A stretch of DNA of 64,000 bases from CAYLXP01 sp964387425 (GCA_964387425.1 CAYLXP010000004.1:8422-72421); one strand, 5' to 3'. Positions 57,601 through 64,000 are shown, numbered from the stretch's first letter. The notes: a model not told the origin generated them from the letters alone. A program made the numbers and translations.

Positions 57601-58039
57601 CGGAAGCCGTTGGCCATGGGAATCCAACGCTATAGTCGACCTCGTCGATCTCGTCGCCGTTGGCATCGCGGAGGCGAACGGTTTCGCCGGCGCTGTCCAG
57701 TCGCCCCTGGAAGGGGCCAAACGCATGCGTACCGAAGTGGGCGAAGAGCGTGTTGGTGTTTTCAGCGACAACCAGGTATTCGCCGGGGGCCAGCAGCGTA
57801 TTGCTCGGGAACGTGTAGTCGAATCCGGCTGAGAAGTACCATCCGGCCATATCGACCGTGGTTGTGTCGGCGTTGTAGAGTTCAACGAATTCAAGGAGTT
57901 CTGTGTTGTTTGTCGGATCGTAATGGATCTCGTTGATCAGGATGTCGGGACGCGCCAAGCCAGCTATGGGGAGCACGCACACGGCAGCCGCCAGCCCGAC
58001 GGCTACTTTCGTCCACGACTGTCGGTACCCAGTCCTCAT
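51605..58039 (-). CDS. Giant exported protein with lamin-tail domains, CotH kinase-like domain, DUF2341 and LamG
   Basis: This 2144-residue protein has a signal peptide (VAVGLAAAVCVLPIAGLA). Domains in order: a first lamin tail domain (PDILINEIHYDPTNNTELLEFVELYN) at about 30-180, a beta-sandwich region with VWLNGTELNR, and a CotH kinase-like domain at about 540-960. The CotH part includes RLRQHNDRYGLAGKRSFRVRF, LTVLPHDADASWGPNWG and a predicted metal-binding D-A-D. Then come a fibronectin-like linker, further LTDs (LRVTEVMYNPPAGSDYEFIELHN; LVINEITAH; IGKVMYHPQP), an Ig-like part, DUF2341 (RMQIAFDGYNRPTPLENFPALVRLHEG), a LamG sandwich, and a C-terminal calcium-binding D-x-D-x-D-G stretch (DDWDGDGLLNGGEYIAGTDP). 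It is most likely attached to or released from the cell surface. ATG 58039 is chosen for its signal peptide and AGGA five bases before. Confidence 0.85.
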   Translation of the reverse strand: MRTGYRQSWTKVAVGLAAAVCVLPIAGLARPDILINEIHYDPTNNTELLEFVELYNADTTTVDMAGWYFSAGFDYTFPSNTLLAPGEYLVVAENTNTLFAHFGTHAFGPFQGRLDSAGETVRLRDANGDEIDEVDYSVGFPWPTASAGEGSSMELVHPSLDNDLGASWRPSAHDATSISYIPMASSQWHYREGTSEASSPSNAWRQIVFEEDASWNTGQTPIGYENGSGYTLNTTLTNMFNQFTSVYLRHAIIVPSLASLPQSATLRVYVDDGCIVWLNGTELNRFHVAAGEIPHNGVAVNHEATWETLTITNAASLFVEGTNIVAVHALNTRVGSSDFVFDLELTASRDGGAPTPGRVNSMWALNVAPQMRQVNHTPRQPATNEAIVVTAKITDTNGVANVTLDYQVVLPGSFIPALLPLDHATLLSTPYAPAPTNAAYWDPANWQQTNMVDNGVWPDEVAGDDIYSVLLPPQPMNRTLVRYRITATDGIGLGHTAPFDDDPQLNFACFVYSGVPPYTAATRSVHPDGAGHTYDTNVMHRLPVYHMVTRAADYEECYAYNSADRIPSSNDGARRRFNWPGAFVYEGKVYDHVFYRLRQHNDRYGLAGKRSFRVRFNKGRYLEARDNYGKRYPTRWKTLNVGKLFDNKDIFNFGMTENMNFHLWNLVGTPAPFSHLFHYRVVKGVEEAPSGANGQYYGDFQGMNLAIENYDARFLDAHDLSDGNVYKLKNGQFDPERLQRHQGRYSVGDGSDFNYVRSDYYPDRTDQWIEEHIDLYHWYRCHTVCRAIRHQDFKIANSHLKNRAWYFGLDGSTNIYGRLTVLPHDADASWGPNWGNGAEDYPKYCVFGSYGKPIFKRQYRNYMREFIDLLWTEEVINTWIDDHAGIVGEFAMAERDRWISAPADAGTHSASKYWSFAEKIQDMKNFAFYGWSGSTGPDIPAGGQRAVLLDLANEEGHGDQIPNTPTVTYVGDTNYPINGLVFQCSAFSDPQGDDSFGALQWRVGDVTDMVSPTFDPVTTRRQWEYSPVWESGDITTYTNQVKIPAQHLEVGRTYRVRVRMLDNTTGTGYASHWSAPVEFTTSDSDNRYELISHLRVTEVMYNPPAGSDYEFIELHNASTNLPLHLAGAAFASGIDYVFTNGTVLLPGGYLVLTRHPSEATFRAHYGLDGSAAITGPYSGKLANGGEELRLETASGGLAIFNFSYGDGRGWPATADGGGHALVPVDLAVTEQGLDYGGNWRASTLIGGSPGSPDPAPPATLVINEITAHTDTLQAPPLDSDDWVEILNVSSGTISLAEWYLSDDIDLLTNYALPTNRVLNAGERITLTERLHFNPDGVSGFGLNKAGESVFLSYLDGTTNARIADAVVFKGQENDTSLGRYPDGTIDWYALTPTPDATNTAPAEHVVIGKVMYHPQPTATHPEDNTNDEFIEIYNPTDAAVDLWNAEGPWRLDGVGYTFPSNTVIPAGGYLVVVSFDPATNTSARAAFLDAYGLEEGDLTLLGPLGGKLSNRGERIALERPQAPDVIGDSISWVIVDEVIYFDRSPWPEGADGEGAALRRVWPDRYGRNPNYWLPVSGGSPGSSPDAVSIKRPLDGSFFMTPIAELFEAEVDPGTVTNAIQHVEFYANDTLLHRDETAPYYAYLDTMTHEGIYDLRIELTDALGQGYTSRQHRITVYGPPPVKEVNRMQIAFDGYNRPTPLENFPALVRLHEGLDGFSYADFADEDGRDLRFADSTERSSLVYEIDEWNTNGVSTVWVRIPELTPETFIWAYWGSTNLTNVPVYVTDGSTWSEGFTGVWHFGDDFTDSVAGLVATNHGTSTDAAGAIGSARHCNGVDAYIAPGLGTGDYVSATAPLTVTLWAKPQKASTVFGSEDASGGSRLLIAGRTIGNYLWRYGVNSTEVGAATMAATGTWHHLALTVDGTQPRGALNGGNLVSVGSPTAYSLAAAPTLGCLNANGVPGDFFEGTVDEFRVAHATRSEDWLWAEYATVMEAETFAAYSMPPRYDIDDDNDNMPDAWEMRHFKGTDVPLGGELDDWDGDGLLNGGEYIAGTDPTNALDFFSLDVASSNGRPRIGFTMRTTGDEHPGMARYYRLKSRTSMERDAQWVDVPGFVKVPAEDSIIWNINTDDPKAVYRGGVWLDPTP

Positions 58040-58322
58040 CGCTATCCTATCCAATCCAGACATTCCCCGAATCTTAGCACATTTTCGCCCTGAATGCGCC
58101 ATTTAAGAGCCGCACGCTAGCAAAATCCCGATCTTAAGAACACCCGTATTCTAAAGGGGGAACGTGTGCGAACCCCTGGAGAGGAGAGTCATGGGCCGGT
58201 GTGCCTCGGCTCGTTCGCCAAAATAGTGGTGTTGGGTAGTTGACTTGAGGCGGGGCTTTGATAAGGTGTGCCAAATTTTTAACGGTTTGAAGGGCAAACC
58301 ATAGCTGGAGGTAAGGAGAGAA
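58040..58322. promoter_or_regulatory. Divergent promoter region before gap
   Basis: This 283-base interval separates the giant gene from gap. TTGACT at 58240-58245 with TAAGGT or GATAAG near 58260-58267 is a possible but poor promoter for gap. GGAGGTAAGGAG just before the ATG at 58323 is a strong ribosome-binding site, in keeping with high expression. Nothing else was recognised. Confidence 0.35.
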
Positions 58323-59330
58323 ATGGCAATTAAAGTAGGTATCAACGGGTTCGGTCGTATTGGTCGCTTGGCTTTTCGCGCGGCTTGTGAGCGGGATAAC
58401 ATCGAGATCGTCGGCATCAACGATCCTTTCATCGACGTCGACTACATGGTCTACATGACCAAGTATGACTCCGTCCACGGTCGTTTTAATGGCGAAGTCG
58501 CCGCTGCTGACGGCAAGCTGGTCGTGAACGGCAAGGAAATCGCTGTTTTCGCCGAGCGCAATCCTGCCGACATCGGCTGGGCTGCCTGTGGTGCAGAGTA
58601 TATTATCGAGTCGACCGGTGTTTTCCTGACGAAGGAAACGGCCCAGGGCCACCTCGACGCCGGCGCCAAGAAGGTCGTGATGTCTGCGCCTTCCAAGGAC
58701 GACACCCCGATGTTCGTAATGGGCGTCAACCACAACAGCTACACGGCCGACATGGACTTCGTTTCCAACGCGTCCTGCACGACCAACTGCCTGGCCCCGG
58801 TTGCCAAGGTGCTCAACGACAAGTTCGGCATCGCTGAAGGTCTGATGACGACGGTTCACGCGATGACGGCGACGCAGAAGGTTGCGGATGCCCCGTCCGG
58901 CAAGAACTGGCGTGACGGCCGCGCGGCCTCCGGCAACATCATTCCTGCGAGCACTGGCGCTGCCAAGGCCGTCGGTAAGGTGATTCCTGAGCTCAACGGC
59001 AAACTCACGGGCATGGCCTTCCGCGTGCCGACCCTGGACGTTTCGGTTGTGGACCTGACCTGCCGCCTCGAGAAGGGCGCCAGCTACGACGAGATCAAGG
59101 CTGCCATGCAGGAAGCCGCTGAAGGCGAGCTCAAGGGTATCCTCGGTTACACAGAGGAGCAGGTTGTCTCAACCGACTTCATCGGCGAGCCACGGACCTC
59201 CGTGTTCGACGCTGGTGCCGGCATTGCGCTGACCGACAACTTCGTGAAGGTTGTTTCCTGGTACGACAACGAGATGGGTTACTCCAACAAGATTCTCGAC
59301 CTCGTTGCACACATGAATTCAGTTGCTTAA
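58323..59330 (+). CDS. gap: Glyceraldehyde-3-phosphate dehydrogenase
   Basis: This 335-residue type I enzyme has the NAD-binding VGINGFGRIGRLAFRAA, the catalytic cysteine in SNASCTTNCLAP (about residue 150), the histidine in MTTVHAMTATQKVADAPS, and WYDNEMGYSNKILDL at the end. It converts glyceraldehyde 3-phosphate to 1,3-bisphosphoglycerate with NAD. The PFIDVDYMVYMTKYDSVHG and TATQKVxDxPSxKxWRxGRAA motifs are close to the GapA/eukaryote-like branch rather than the Gram-positive type. It is followed by pgk, tpiA and secG on the same strand. A hairpin after its stop may reduce read-through. Confidence 0.97.
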   Translation: MAIKVGINGFGRIGRLAFRAACERDNIEIVGINDPFIDVDYMVYMTKYDSVHGRFNGEVAAADGKLVVNGKEIAVFAERNPADIGWAACGAEYIIESTGVFLTKETAQGHLDAGAKKVVMSAPSKDDTPMFVMGVNHNSYTADMDFVSNASCTTNCLAPVAKVLNDKFGIAEGLMTTVHAMTATQKVADAPSGKNWRDGRAASGNIIPASTGAAKAVGKVIPELNGKLTGMAFRVPTLDVSVVDLTCRLEKGASYDEIKAAMQEAAEGELKGILGYTEEQVVSTDFIGEPRTSVFDAGAGIALTDNFVKVVSWYDNEMGYSNKILDLVAHMNSVA

Positions 59331-59360
59331 GTCGGAACGGCTTTAGCTGAAACCAATGTG

Positions 59361-59398
59361 AGGACACTGAGGTCATGAACGGCCTCAGTGTCCTTGTT
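59361..59398 (+). terminator. Hairpin between gap and pgk
   Basis: AGGACACTGAGG (59361-59372) and CCTCAGTGTCCT (59383-59394) form a perfect 12-base stem with a ten-base loop, followed by TGTT. Lying between two genes usually co-expressed, it may act as a partial terminator or a 3'-end stabiliser that sets the high gap to pgk ratio. Confidence 0.75.
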
Positions 59399-59443
59399 AC
59401 ATAATAAAGGTGGCGCTCCTGGCGCGATGAGGATAACGGCGGA

Positions 59444-60694
59444 ATGAACAAGAAGACGATCAGCGACATCAATTTTCAGGGCAAACGCGCGCTCATGCGT
59501 GTGGATTTCAATGTTCCGCTGGACGGGACTACCGTCAGTGATGATACCCGTATTCGCGCGGCATTGCCGTCGATCCAGCACGTGCTGGACAATGGCGGAT
59601 CGCTCGTGCTGATGAGTCATCTTGGCCGCCCGAAGGGGCAGGCGAAGCCGGAATTCAGCCTGAAGCCGGCGGCGGACCACCTGGCGGAGTTGATCGGTCG
59701 CGAAGTCAAGTTTGCGCCGGACTGCGTCGGTGACGCTGTTAAGCTCATGGCGGACTCGCTGCAGCCGGGTGAAATCCTGGTGCTGGAGAACCTGCGCTTC
59801 CACGCTGAAGAAGAGGGTAAGCCCTCGCTGACCGGCGATGAGACCGACGAAGAGAAGGCTGCAGCCAAGGCCGCGATGAAAGAGAAGCAGGCCGCTTTCG
59901 CCGGCCAGCTGGCCGAGCTGGGCGATGTCTACGTCTGCGACGCGTTCGGCACGGCCCACCGCGCCCACGCCTCCATGGCCGTGGTTACCAAGCATTTTGA
60001 AGAGTGTGCCGCAGGCTTCCTGCTGGAAAAGGAGATTGCCTATCTCGGCAACGCTGTGGCTAACCCGGAACGCCCGTTCGTGGCGATTCTCGGCGGCGCC
60101 AAGATCAGCGGCAAGATTGACGTATTGATGAACCTGATGGACAAAGTCGACACGATCATCGTGGGCGGCGGTATGGTCTACACGTTCTACAAGGCCATGG
60201 GCATTCCGATCGGCAACTCGCTGGTTGAAGAAGAGCGCATTGACCTTGCGAAAGAGACCTTGGAGAAGGTCAAAGCCAAGGGCGTAGACTTCCTGCTGCC
60301 GATCGACCACGTGGTTGCCGATGCGTTTAGCGCCGATGCGAACACAGAGACCGTTGGCGAGAAGGACATTCCTGACGGCTGGATGGCACTGGACATCGGT
60401 CCCGAGTCCATCGAGCTGTTCTCCAAGGCCGTTTCCAAGGCCAGGACGGTCGTTTGGAACGGACCGATGGGATGCTTTGAGATGGCGCCGTTTGCCAAGG
60501 GGACGATGGACCTCGCGCAGGCGATTGCCGCGGCCGATTGCACGAGCATCATTGGCGGCGGAGACAGCGTAAGCGCGGTCAACAAGAGTGGGTTGGCCGA
60601 CAAGATGACACACATCAGCACCGGTGGCGGCGCAAGCCTTGAGTTCCTTGAAGGCAAGGACCTCCCCGGTATCGCAGCACTAAGCGACAAGTAG
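59444..60694 (+). CDS. pgk: Phosphoglycerate kinase
   Basis: This 416-residue enzyme transfers phosphate from 1,3-bisphosphoglycerate to ADP. Typical motifs are RALMRVDFNVPLDG at the N-terminus, LMSHLGRPKG, LVLENLRFHAEEEG, CDAFGTAHRAHAS, GFLLEKEIAYL, AILGGAKISGKIDVL and the nucleotide-binding SIIGGGDSVSAV at the end. Length is normal. A 13-residue Lys/Ala-rich insertion near residue 135 (EEKAAAKAAMKEK) is a little unusual but lies in a surface region. It is the second gene of the lower-glycolysis cluster. Confidence 0.97.
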   Translation: MNKKTISDINFQGKRALMRVDFNVPLDGTTVSDDTRIRAALPSIQHVLDNGGSLVLMSHLGRPKGQAKPEFSLKPAADHLAELIGREVKFAPDCVGDAVKLMADSLQPGEILVLENLRFHAEEEGKPSLTGDETDEEKAAAKAAMKEKQAAFAGQLAELGDVYVCDAFGTAHRAHASMAVVTKHFEECAAGFLLEKEIAYLGNAVANPERPFVAILGGAKISGKIDVLMNLMDKVDTIIVGGGMVYTFYKAMGIPIGNSLVEEERIDLAKETLEKVKAKGVDFLLPIDHVVADAFSADANTETVGEKDIPDGWMALDIGPESIELFSKAVSKARTVVWNGPMGCFEMAPFAKGTMDLAQAIAAADCTSIIGGGDSVSAVNKSGLADKMTHISTGGGASLEFLEGKDLPGIAALSDK

Positions 60695-60927
60695 AAGAAA
60701 TAGTCTGCAGCACTAATACACAAACACAACGGAGTTAACTTCAGACAGACCTTGTGCGTGGTGTTTCGCGACGTGGCAAGTGGCGGGTGGCAAGTGGCAT
60801 GGGCCTCTGCCGTCTCCATCACTCGCCACTTTGCCATTTGCCACTCGCCACACGTTGGCTGACCAGATAGGCTCGCGTGAATGACAGGTGTCTTGTTATG
60901 AAGTGAGGTTTCGGTAGAGGAGCAATC
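60695..60927. repeat. Word-repeat hairpin between pgk and tpiA (60770-60856)
   Basis: The arm 'gtggcaagtggcgggtggcaagtggcat' (from 60773) is mirrored by 'actcgccactttgccatttgccactcgcc' (60821-60849), with about 20 bases between them. Both are built from a 'gtggcaa' word. It interrupts the glycolytic cluster, and expression of tpiA may thus need its own promoter. Confidence 0.65.
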
Positions 60928-61698
60928 ATGGGTAAATTGAGAAAGCGGATCATTGCGGGCAATTGGAAGATGAACAAGTCTGTTGCGGAGTCGAAAGACC
61001 TCGCATCTGACATCAAGCGCGAGCTGGCAGAGTGCCGCGACGTGGACGTTGTGCTGTGCCCTCCGTTCACTTCCCTGTCCACCGTTGGCGAGGTGATTGA
61101 AGCGACGGCGATCAAGTTCGGTGCACAGAATATGCACTGGGAAGCCAATGGCGCCTACACTGGCGAGATTTCGGCCAGCATGCTGCGCTCGATCTACTGT
61201 CATTACGTGATTCTCGGTCATAGCGAACGCCGCTCCTACTTCGGAGAGACGGACGAGATCGTGAACAAGAAGACCAAGGCTGCCCTGGCCGCAAACCTGA
61301 TTCCGATCGTCTGCGTGGGCGAGACCCTTGACGAGCGCAAGTCCGAGCAGCACAAGACCGTGGTCAAGACCCAGCTTGAGGGTAGCCTGGCCGGTATTGA
61401 GATCGAGGATCTGAAGCGCGTAATCGTGGCCTACGAGCCGGTCTGGGCGATCGGTACGGGCGAAGTCGCGACACCGGATCAGGCGCAGGAAATGCATGCC
61501 TTCATCCGCGAAGTTCTGGCCGGGATCGGTGATGCCGAAGTCGCCGAGACGGTTCGGATTCAGTACGGTGGCAGCATGAAGCCCGCGAATGCAGAGGAGC
61601 TGCTGGCCCAGCCTGACATTGATGGCGGTCTGATTGGCGGCGCGGCCCTCGAAGCCCGCTCGTTCGTCGAGCTGGTTAGCATCGCGCAGGGCGACTAG
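60928..61698 (+). CDS. tpiA: Triosephosphate isomerase
   Basis: This 256-residue TIM barrel interconverts DHAP and glyceraldehyde 3-phosphate. Hallmarks are AGNWKMNKS with the catalytic lysine, YVILGHSERRSYFGE with the histidine, IVAYEPVWAIGTGE with the glutamate, and IQYGGSMKPANAEEL followed by GGLIGGAALEA for phosphate binding. Length and motifs are normal. It would channel DHAP produced by the LsrF pathway encoded at 15-25 kb, if that exists, into glycolysis. secG follows after 17 bases. Confidence 0.97.
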   Translation: MGKLRKRIIAGNWKMNKSVAESKDLASDIKRELAECRDVDVVLCPPFTSLSTVGEVIEATAIKFGAQNMHWEANGAYTGEISASMLRSIYCHYVILGHSERRSYFGETDEIVNKKTKAALAANLIPIVCVGETLDERKSEQHKTVVKTQLEGSLAGIEIEDLKRVIVAYEPVWAIGTGEVATPDQAQEMHAFIREVLAGIGDAEVAETVRIQYGGSMKPANAEELLAQPDIDGGLIGGAALEARSFVELVSIAQGD

Positions 61699-61715
61699 AT
61701 AGAGAAGGACCTGAT

Positions 61716-62231
61716 ATGAGCATTATTTACGGATTCCTGATTCTGTTGGAGGCCATCATCAGCGCATTGTTGATCTGCGTGATCTTCCTTCAGAAGACCA
61801 AGGGCGGCATGGGCGGAACTGCATTTGGTGGCGGCATGGGCGAAGCCATCTTCGGCTCGCGCATGGGCAATGTTCTGACCAAGGCGACCGTGGTGCTTGG
61901 GGTGGTCTTCCTGGTTAACACCATTCTGCTGACGATGATGACAGCGCGGCGCGACACGGTTGCGTCGGTGACCGATCTTGGTGGGGTTGAGCAGCCCGTG
62001 CCAATGCCGGCTCCAGTTGGTGGCGGACCTGTTCCGGCGCCTGCTCCTGTACCGGTTGATGCTGCTCCGTCGGCTCCGGTTCCGGTCGAAGCTGTTCCGG
62101 CCCCCGTGCCGGTTGAAGCTACACCTGCTCCGCTTGAAATGCCGGCCGAGATGCCGGTTGTGGATATTCCCGCACCTGCGCCGGCACCCGCAGCTCCTGT
62201 GGATGCGCCCGCTCCGGCACCTGCCGAGTAG
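61716..62231 (+). CDS. secG: SecG preprotein translocase subunit with Pro/Ala-rich tail
   Basis: The first 85 residues are a typical SecG: helix one IIYGFLILLEAIISALLICVIFLQ, the KTKGGMGGTAFGGGMGEAIFGSR loop, and helix two VVLGVVFLVNTILLTMM. SecG helps SecYE and SecA to move proteins across the inner membrane. Residues 95-171 form a low-complexity tail of PAP, PVP and VEA repeats, about twice the length of a normal SecG. Depending on topology, the tail may lie in the periplasm. The tpiA-secG order is common in bacteria. A strong terminator follows. Confidence 0.93.
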   Translation: MSIIYGFLILLEAIISALLICVIFLQKTKGGMGGTAFGGGMGEAIFGSRMGNVLTKATVVLGVVFLVNTILLTMMTARRDTVASVTDLGGVEQPVPMPAPVGGGPVPAPAPVPVDAAPSAPVPVEAVPAPVPVEATPAPLEMPAEMPVVDIPAPAPAPAAPVDAPAPAPAE

Positions 62232-62562
62232 GATGTTCAGGATAGTCCAAAGCAAACCCCTGTCGGGAAACCGGCAGGGGTTTTCCTTTACTGGATTGCC
62301 TTGTCCTCATTCATTGCGGTTGATCGGAGAGAGGGGCCACAATGACGAACTCCGAAATACCCAAGCACGAAGGAACTCCGAATGACGGAATGTCGAACAT
62401 GGATGCTCCCGCTTTGTCAGTGGGCTGCAGGGAGCGAAATCGTTCGGTCTGGCTCCAGACCTGATCTTCGGGTTTCGTCATTCTTCTGGAAATTGGGTAC
62501 TTTGTCATTCGTCATTTCAGACGGCTCGCGGCAGCTGCTACGATATATGGGGAAGGGGAGGT
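62232..62562. repeat. Intergenic region with terminator and word-repeat hairpin (62341-62522)
   Basis: After the terminator, the arm 'aatgacgaactccgaaatacccaagcacgaaggaactccgaatgacgg' (62341-62388) is mirrored by 'ttcgtcattcttctggaaattgggtactttgtcattcgtcattt' (62474-62517). About 85 bases lie between the arms. This is the clearest of the word hairpins. No open frame is convincing. Confidence 0.65.
62254..62284 (+). terminator. Rho-independent terminator after secG
   Basis: AAACCCCTGTCGG (62254-62266) pairs with CCGGCAGGGGTTTT (62271-62284), with a four-base loop and a T-rich tail. It lies 23 bases after the secG stop. Confidence 0.9.
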
Positions 62563-63300
62563 ATGCTTGTGCGTAGGGCTCTGCAACACATTCCTATCGT
62601 CATTCTTGTCAGCATGTTCTTCGGATGGACCGGCATGCGCTTCTTTCCGACGCGGTGTTGGTTGCTGGGGTTTGACTTCGACCTGCGGGGACTGGCCGTT
62701 GCGCTACCGCTGATCACGGTCGCGATTGTGCTGCTGACGTTTCGTTACGGCCGGGTGTTCTGTTCGTGGTTCTGTCCGACGCATCTCTTCCTCGAGGGCG
62801 CTCGCTGGGTGTCGCACCGGGCAAAGGGGTGGAGCACGCTCGCGGTGTGGCTGCTTGCCATCGTTTCCGCCGCCTTCGTGACGCACGCGCTGGTGACCTG
62901 TTTCGTGCCCATTTCCGAGCAGATCGCGCAGTTCAAGGCCGAGGGCCTATCCGGCCGTCTCTTCCTGGTTGAGGCTGGGCTCTTTGCGTGGTTTGTCGTC
63001 CATTTCGCGTTGCTGCGGTGGCGTTTCTGCATCTATGCCTGTCCCTACGGGCTGCCGATGCGGCTATTCAAGACCGACGACACCCCCGCAATGAAGTTTG
63101 ATGCCGCTGCCGGCCGTTGCGTGAGCTGTTTCGCCTGCGATAGGGTCTGTCCCTATGAGCTCAAGGTTCGCGAGCAGTGCGATGGCGAGCTCTGTACGAA
63201 CTGTGGGCTTTGTGCCAAGGCCTGCAACAAGGTGCTTGGGGAGGGGCAGGGGGTCCTGAATATCCGCAAGAATGAGAATCCCGACCCGGATGTGGCCTGA
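62563..63300 (+). CDS. NapH-like integral membrane 4Fe-4S protein
   Basis: This 245-residue protein has about four transmembrane helices (IPIVILVSMFFGWTGM, LAVALPLITVAIVLLTF, LAVWLLAIVSAAFVTHALV, LFLVEAGLFAWFVVHFALL). The membrane-proximal motifs GRVFCSWFCPTHLFLEG and FCIYACPYGLPM are typical of NapH/CcoG/RnfB-associated quinol-linked electron carriers. Two 4Fe-4S clusters follow in the C-terminal domain (CVSCFACDRVCPYELKVREQC and CTNCGLCAKACNK). It probably moves electrons between quinones and a soluble or periplasmic partner that is not encoded nearby. It is an orphan gene and the start is backed by GGAAGGGGAGG. Function cannot be named more closely. Confidence 0.82.
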   Translation: MLVRRALQHIPIVILVSMFFGWTGMRFFPTRCWLLGFDFDLRGLAVALPLITVAIVLLTFRYGRVFCSWFCPTHLFLEGARWVSHRAKGWSTLAVWLLAIVSAAFVTHALVTCFVPISEQIAQFKAEGLSGRLFLVEAGLFAWFVVHFALLRWRFCIYACPYGLPMRLFKTDDTPAMKFDAAAGRCVSCFACDRVCPYELKVREQCDGELCTNCGLCAKACNKVLGEGQGVLNIRKNENPDPDVA

Positions 63301-63479
63301 TTGGGCGGTCTGAAGCTCACGTGTGTCGGATAGCTTTGGGCTCCAGAAGTAGCGCGGCCCCGCCTCGGGGCCAGCGCGGATGCACGCAGGGCGCCTTGTG
63401 ATCGGAAACCGGTCCCGAGACAGACGAGCCGTACAACGAGATCTGCCCGCGGGCCGAGGCGGCCCGGCTACTTCTCTAC
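63301..63479. repeat. Dispersed hairpin repeat family B, copy 2 (63348-63474)
   Basis: Reverse-oriented copy of the element at 34267-34396: AGTAGCGCGGCCCCGCCTCGGGGCCAGCGCGGAT at the left and CGCGGGCCGAGGCGGCCCGGCTACTTC at the right. It lies between the convergent 4Fe-4S protein gene and the pilin gene. Confidence 0.75.
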
Positions 63480-63896
63480 TCAGTTTGCCGCATCATAAAC
63501 GTGCGTATCGATCCCACTTTCGCAAGAAGGGGAACGGTCGAGAGCGTTGTAGAAGCATTGGGCTCCGGTCGGGCATGTTGGGCGCTGTCCGCCCTTGATG
63601 TACTGCGATATGGTATCACGATATCCGGGGTTCCCTACAGACCCCGGCCCGTCACTGTTGGACCAGCCATTTGCCAGTGCTGCCACCTCTTTTGCCGCTG
63701 CCATCTGTCGCAGGTTATTCAGGCAGGTGACCCGATGTGATTCGGCACGAGCCTTGCTAAACGCCGGAATCGCCAACGCTGCCAATGCCCCAATGATCGC
63801 AACCACGATCATGATTTCGACCAGTGTGAAACCGCCACTGGCTCGACTATGATCCGGGGGCCTGACGCTAGTACGCTGCCTGTATCGGGGGGTCAT
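63480..63896 (-). CDS. Type IV pilin-like (pseudopilin) protein
   Basis: This 138-residue protein has a 22-residue basic leader and the prepilin peptidase site G|FTLVE (SGGFTLVEIMIVVAIIGALAALAIPAF), the conserved hydrophobic N-terminal helix of type IV pilins and type II secretion pseudopilins. Cysteines (CLNNLRQM, CPTGAQC, PSCESG) may form a disulfide in the small C-terminal domain. It resembles the short pseudopilins common in PVC bacteria. A PilT-type ATPase is encoded at 44047, but no other pilus gene is near. Leader length suggests that the true start could be slightly downstream. Confidence 0.88.
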   Translation of the reverse strand: MTPRYRQRTSVRPPDHSRASGGFTLVEIMIVVAIIGALAALAIPAFSKARAESHRVTCLNNLRQMAAAKEVAALANGWSNSDGPGSVGNPGYRDTISQYIKGGQRPTCPTGAQCFYNALDRSPSCESGIDTHVYDAAN

Positions 63897-64000
63897 GCCA
63901 ATGAAATGAGCAAATACTGTGCCACGGGAATTGGCCGGATTCCGCTCCTATGTGCTCCCAGAGCTTCGCGCTAGAGCCTGAAAAACCGCGAAAAAGTAGT
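63897..64000. other. Window end, no feature recognised
   Basis: The last 104 bases, upstream of the pilin-like gene, show no gene, clear promoter or repeat. Confidence 0.5.

Overview
The window looks like a chromosome segment of a Gram-negative, free-living polysaccharide degrader of the PVC superphylum, most likely Kiritimatiellota or a close relative. This placement is inference, not proof. It rests on an S1-type sulfatase, GH29 and GH20 glycosidases, two very large HzsA-like/FGE-like fusion proteins, a giant lamin-tail/CotH surface protein, Tat-exported Gfo/Idh/MocA oxidoreductases, an IclR/AraC hybrid regulator, an LptF/G permease and an outer-membrane barrel. I saw no rRNA, tRNA, phage or transposase gene.

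Layout. 1-900: end of a HicA-type module and a CBM9-like protein. 900-5400 (minus): cupredoxin, HAMP/degenerate GGDEF/EAL and outer-membrane barrel operon. 5400-7420 (minus): Gfo/Idh/MocA oxidoreductase and an EEP-family phosphoesterase. 7700-15350: HzsA-like/FGE-like fusion 1, a discoidin/LamG secreted protein and a sulfatase. 15420-25606: a nine-gene catabolic operon on the minus strand with a divergent IclR/AraC regulator. 25784-26397: a DUF433/DUF5615 pair whose second gene carries an in-frame amber codon. 26815-37563: HzsA-like/FGE-like fusion 2, a Tat-exported oxidoreductase, a PA14/HEAT protein and a double-domain GH29 fucosidase. 37785-46758 (minus): UvrC, hybrid histidine kinase, FabF, FabG, PilT and LptF/G. 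46927-48813: GH20. 49072-51594: a small array of gene cassettes (STN-like protein, HicAB, RelE/XRE, small membrane protein) separated by attC-like folding sites, with no integrase in view. 51605-58039 (minus): 2144-residue LTD/CotH protein. 58323-63300: gap, pgk, tpiA, secG and a 4Fe-4S membrane protein. 63480-63896 (minus): a type IV pilin-like protein.

Two systems stand out. First, the 15.4-25.6 kb operon combines a DhaK/DhaL-type kinase, a VOC protein and a cupin lipoprotein (isomerase candidates), an LsrF thiolase with its Schiff-base lysine, and two separate phosphotransacylase-butyrate kinase fusions. Together these could phosphorylate a small hydroxyketone or dione, cleave it with CoA to DHAP plus an acyl-CoA, and recover ATP from the acyl-CoA. 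The logic is that of AI-2 degradation (LsrK-LsrG-LsrF), but with a DhaKL kinase in place of LsrK. DHAP would enter the triose pathway encoded at 58-62 kb.

Second, the 49-51.6 kb region has the anatomy of an integron cassette cluster lacking an integrase (CALIN). Each gene or gene pair ends in an imperfect hairpin with unpaired bases on one arm, followed by a GTTG core. For one cassette the 7-base core at its start is exactly complementary to the 7-base core at its end; two others match in part.

The intergenic regions are rich in hairpin-forming dispersed repeats and in quasi-repetitive 'word' sequences, several arranged as inverted arms.
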